From NCBI GenBank assembly GCA_029532415.1, contig JAQOTA010000044.1, forward strand, positions 558,001 to 622,000: DNA of 64,000 nt, given 5' to 3'. The notes under the pieces are model-generated. The model was not told the origin of the DNA. It saw only the letters and a program-made list of their open reading frames with translations, and made no database searches. The DNA is from Marasmius tenuissimus (taxonomy: Eukaryota; Basidiomycota; Agaricomycetes; Agaricales; Marasmiaceae). Positions 59,786-64,000 of this stretch are shown here, piece by piece; the first letter of the stretch is position 1, and every line of letters starts with the position of its first letter. The position numbers were made by a program, and so were the translations under genes.

Positions 59786-61969
59786 GGGAAATTTTGGGAT
59801 GTATTTTTAGGATTAAATTGCAGACTCCTGGCTAAGGACGTAGGTGACACGAAAGGAGAGAAAGATGAAAATGATTTGGGTATACATTTGAGACGGATGA
59901 TTGTCCTATGAACTTTAATTCGTTTTGTGAACTCATGACTATACCCCGACGGCAGTGAAATAAAGGGGGATCCTTACTTGAACTTGCATTCAATAGCGCC
60001 TTGTTCCGCAGGGAAACACAAGAACGAGCTTGCATCCGAGGAGTTGCCGTGCAAAGATGGTAAAGAGCTTCTGAGACGACTCCAGTCAAATTTCAACGCG
60101 GTGTAGTTCTCCGGGTCAAACATATTTCAGAATTCGATGGGTGAGTAGCTGAGATACATCCTTGGCATATGTATCAACCAAGGTTGTGGGTGTGAATGCG
60201 CATAAGGGCGCATGCGATATGCCACATGGTGGGAAGGTGGAGAGTAGTATCGGCCCAGGAAGGCCGGTTCAGAAGTTCTTATTTGGCAAAGGCTTTCAGT
60301 TTGTTTGGCTGTCGTTGATTGCGACTCTTGTTGTTATGGACCTCTGTAGACCGTCAACCTAGAATGCATTTGCGCGTCCACCCCTCGGAGTCTCAGTCTA
60401 TCAATTCCCCGAATTCTTTTTACGCCATAGAACCATAATTTCCATCCGAATCGGCGAGTTGGATCGTGCCAACACCGCCAATCCAAGTCTTTGGCCATGG
60501 CCAGGACTGTCCATTGAACATTCGGCGCTGACGAGATGCAAGCCAGGTGATGAGGTGATGATATTTGAAATGAAGGATCATGGAGGTGCGAACAAACTCA
60601 TGACTTTTCTCAAATTAATCTTATCTATCTTTCGCCAGTCAATGAACTTCAGCATTGCCCTGAATCTGTCGCTGTCGGCGACTGCGATTAAGGCATGCCG
60701 GTCTGCCCTCCTTTTACTATATTGGGGTGTCGTTATACTCGACTTGACCGCTCGATTCTTGGCAACCTCACGATTGAACGTTTGAACGATCATGGACACT
60801 AGCGCAACGAGAAACGATCCAGTGCATAGGCATTCATGCAGGAGAATTTACGGGCATTTTTCTGGGGCATGCAGATGATCTAGAAGATAAGAAATGAAGA
60901 GTTATACGGAATGAGGTGTGTTCACACTAGACCTTGCTATGACGAGTATCTAACCAGGTCAAATTTCGCCCTACAGTTCCCTTTGAGGCCAAGGAGTCTC
61001 AATCTTGTTATGGGAGCACGGATAACAGCGAGTTCTCTCTGGTTGAAACGCGCTCATTCACGCCCCAAACGAGACTCCTGCCTTTAGCCTTTCGTACTGG
61101 GACAGGTGCAATGAATCAGAACAGCATCAATCACGTACGGATTCTGACACTTCAACTCGTAAGTCACTCGCATTTCAAGTGTTCGTGTATTCCCCTGATA
61201 ATGAGCCCAGATTCTTGTCGAGCCCTCCAAAGACGTTGGCTCCGTGTTGTCGCTGTGAGCATCTCTCCGCTCGGGTTCGGTCGGAGGGTGGTTAGGGATC
61301 GTCTCTTTATGGGAAATTTCGCATAGGTTATGAATCGAGCTATACGCCCTGTAGGCCCGATAGTCCTACTCGGATGTCTCGTCAGGAACCACAAGTCGTT
61401 GCATGGAGCCATTTTTCGCGGGAAAAGTTTGCGGGAGAAGTCTTTCTCTCCAGGGCCCGGAACTCGTCGCATACCGGTATCCGACTGCTTCTCAGTTTCA
61501 AAAGTTTCAGCTCTATGCACTCGACTGATAGATGAGATGTTCATCTCGCGCAATGATCAGAACGAATCCCCTGAACGTAATGGTGGCCAGTCAATTTTGG
61601 AGAGAAAACCGTTCTGACCGTAGGGAATGCGTTTCAACGGGTGTCGTGGCATCTCGTCCTAGGTATGTCAATAGCTGTGTGCTCAAAGACATCGGGAGAG
61701 CTGCTGATGGCCTCACCATGTCTAGATTTCTGCATCGAGAGGGCTTTCAGGAGATCAGTTACGCCACCTCGTTATTGCCTACGGCAGAAGGTCGTAGCTC
61801 TTACGACTTTCTAACCGAGGAATGTTTCCAAGCAACCTTCATCTCATCAGCTCCTGTCTTCCAATGTTATCGTTTAGGCCATCAAGGCCGCTCGGCATGT
61901 TCAATGATTCCAGAAAGCGGTAAACTACATCACTTGGCCACGGATGACGAGAAGTAGCCATTTCTTGCG
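59786..61969. other. Gene-poor spacer
   Basis: Several open frames of 85-141 codons (for example 61532-61957 plus, 61164-61553 minus) without motifs. No gene could be supported. Confidence 0.4.
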
Positions 61970-61977
61970 TATAAAAG
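61970..61977 (+). promoter_or_regulatory. TATA box of the secreted-protein gene
   Basis: TATAAAAG, 104 bp upstream of the ATG at 62081. A pyrimidine-rich tract (TTTCTTTCTCTCC) lies between, as in many strongly expressed fungal genes. Confidence 0.6.
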
Positions 61978-62080
61978 CTTTCAAGGTTTGTCTCCCAGTT
62001 CTCCAGCAATCACTTCTCCGAAGTAGTTTTGCTAACTTTCGTTCTTTCTTTCTCTCCTTTACTTTTCTCAGCTCTTCAAC

Positions 62081-62942
62081 ATGCGTTTTGCTAGCCTCTT
62101 CCTCGTCGCTGTGACCGCAGCTGCCACCGTCTCTGCGACTCTCATCCCAATCAAGCTCCATAAGGGCAACCACTGGGGTGCTCCCATTCCGCCATGGGAG
62201 AAGGGCTGCAAGCCCGGTTGGTACTTTGGAGACAACTACGGCGGCATCGACCACGGCATTCCTTGGTTGAAGGATAAGGTAGGCTTCGTTTAGTTCGCCT
62301 CTTCTTTCTACGGCTCGTTGACGCCGCCCGTGATAGCTCCTTTGCAAGCTCTTTAGCTTGCTCAGCTGGGGCTACCTCCGCTGCCCGGGGCCCTACCACC
62401 CACCACCACACCCACCTTCCCCGCCTCACGGCGGCGGAGACGACGGGTACTACCACAAGGTGTTCGATGGGCTCGACGGTGCCGTCCAGGCGTATGACTA
62501 TCTGACCTTCGGACTTGTTGATTCTATCGACGGTGAGTACCGCTTGATGATTGCGAGGAGCGTGTTTGGGAGATGTGGATGCTGATATAGCTCTTGGCTT
62601 GTAGATTGCAAGGCTATGTGCGAGGGAGTCGATGGGTGCAACTTCATTAACAGTACGGCTTCCTTGCCGCGTGTTCTCACTTGGCTTAACTGACTTTGGA
62701 TTCCTTCGTATAGCCTACTACGATGTCAATGGCAAGGTATGTTCTCCTTTGTCCTACCGCGTTCGGAATCATTTCTAACTTATCTTATAAAGGACGGAAG
62801 CTATCTCCTCACCTGCGCTCTCTTCGAGAAGTGTCACACCGAGGAAGACGCGACGAACAAGGGAGGACAGAGCCAGCCCGACGGAAGTATCAACTATATC
62901 AAGGATAGTGCCGGATTCTGCAAGGACGGGGAGGAGTACTGA
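62081..62942 (+). CDS. Secreted cysteine-containing protein, 204 aa
   Basis: Five exons (62081-62278, 62337-62532, 62605-62652, 62714-62736, 62793-62942) close in frame. Residues 1-19, MRFASLFLVAVTAAATVSA, form a clear signal peptide with an Ala-x-Ala-like cleavage site. A Pro/His-rich linker follows (YHPPPHPPSPPHGGG). The C-terminal half contains DDCKAMCEGVDGCNFINTYY, LLTCALFEKC and a last Cys near the end, reminiscent of PAN/apple-like cysteine modules seen in secreted proteins of mushrooms. The function is unknown; an extracellular or cell-wall role is inferred. The TATA box and CT-rich leader suggest high expression. Confidence 0.82.
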
Positions 62943-64000
62943 GAGATCTAGTCGTCTCGGTCGAGGACCCTTGACATATTTTTCCCCCCTTAATCCAACT
63001 TTCTACCTTCAAACTTTCCCCGGCGGTCCTGCCCTCCTGTTTTACTTCCTCATTCTATGACTCATTGTCTTAGTATTGATGTTATGGTACATCGTAGTTT
63101 GCATGTTCCTGAAGGTCTCGTAGTACGTAGGCTGGGTCGATAAATTGGAGTATTTATTCAAGTCTGCATTCCTGAACAGTGTTCGCACTCGTTTCAGAGT
63201 GCCACCCGATGGTGGTCACAGTCGAACGATGCATGAGTCAGGGCGGGTTACGCAATCTATTTGGCAGCAGGTCTTGTTTATTTGGTGATCATAATCTTAA
63301 TCTGTGACTCAACTCAGCGTCACGGACTATATCCCGGACCCTCATGGACCCCCAACCTGGCATGGGTTGTGGCATTCATTGCTCAGAACGGCCTATCGTC
63401 CTGCCAAAAATCCTTTCTCACTAGTCAAAACTACCCCCTGTCTGAGCCAATTGGGTCAAACAACACGTTCAACGGCGTTACTAAGATAGGCCTCGACGTC
63501 CAACCTCGGGCGATAGCTGCTCGTTGTTGATGGGATGGCAGCAAGGCACTGTGGAAAGCTGTAGTATTTCTCGAACGACATGACACAATTTACTCGAGAA
63601 AGCCCCATAAAAGTGAGGACATGGCCACGGTTATCATGTCCTGTAAAACTGATCTAATCCAAATCCTTCAATCTCTCCCCGTTCTCAGCCTTTCTCCAGA
63701 CACAGTCAAGTCTACTTCGAGCTTAACGCTGTCCACTAGCATCGCTTTAACTATGAGGAAGGGCATGCCGGTACCCCATTTGATCACGACTATGCGACCA
63801 CATCAATCTTAACCGTGAGTGTTCACTCGTTCATTACTGCCTTTTGCATAATTCCGTGAAAATGGGAAAAAAGTTTTTGCCTTACGTGACCCGGTCCGGT
63901 ACTTCCAGCCGCAGCGGCAGGCGGGATTTTCCGAGAGGAACTGGAGGGTACTTAGTGGCGTGAGCAACGCAGGGCGTATTGGCCACGGGCTATGAAGTCC
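62943..64000. other. 3' flank and gene-poor end of window
   Basis: Only short open frames without motifs. The first 150 bases are likely the 3' UTR of the secreted-protein gene. Confidence 0.4.

Noticed and set aside
1..64000. CRISPR arrays, prokaryotic operons, rRNA genes or phage-like modules
   Set aside because: No regularly spaced direct repeats and no such genes; the whole window is eukaryotic with spliceosomal introns.

Overview
The window looks like a piece of nuclear genome from a mushroom-forming basidiomycete (Agaricomycetes). Its genes carry many short introns, mostly 48-65 nt with GTRNGT donors. The protein set also fits: a pyranose 2-oxidase, a basidiomycete-style GATA factor, DUF6533/DUF6534 seven-helix membrane proteins, a DUF6535 protein, an NmrA-like protein, a fungal SDR, an ACS-type MFS transporter and a Vps1 dynamin. 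I rebuilt exons by hand from splice signals, reading-frame closure and family motifs. Where I list exon coordinates, the phases close unless I say otherwise.

Layout. 1-3 kb: the 3' end of a TLDc (Oxr1-type) gene, a small hypothetical gene, and a six-exon NmrA-like gene. 3-7.2 kb: no gene; a region of inverted TTYGAA-type short repeats. 7.3-9.2 kb: a seven-helix gene broken by a 16-bp tandem duplication, followed by a decayed copy of the NmrA 3' exons. 9.2-20.4 kb: mostly gene-poor, with a GATA zinc-finger gene at 14.3-15.1 kb. 20.5-23.5 kb: VPS1. 23.9-27.6 kb: pyranose 2-oxidase with a 1,433-bp terminal-inverted-repeat element inside exon 5. 29.5-31.5 kb: DUF6535 protein. 33-34.3 kb: SDR. 34.4 kb: tRNA-like sequence. 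34.9-35.5 kb: small C2HC protein. 36.4-38.1 kb: MFS transporter with a one-base frameshift. 39.3-43.1 kb: two DUF6534 genes in decay. 45 kb: LINE relic. 46.4-47 kb: hypothetical protein with a possible myristoylation signal. 47.7-52.3 kb: direct duplication of a DUF6533 gene (one copy dead, one largely intact). 54.7-56.7 kb: a third, inverted DUF6533 copy. 57.9 kb: a 158-bp foldback MITE. 58.6-60 kb: uncertain genes. 62.1-62.9 kb: a secreted cysteine-containing protein.

Housekeeping genes (VPS1, TLDc, SDR, GATA) look intact. Lineage-specific families (seven-helix proteins, pyranose oxidase, NmrA copy, transporter) show duplication, transposon insertion and small inactivating lesions. No operon-like or defence-like system was found. 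The most informative discovery is the precise transposon interruption of the pyranose oxidase gene: removing it with one copy of a 2-bp flank restores the frame exactly.
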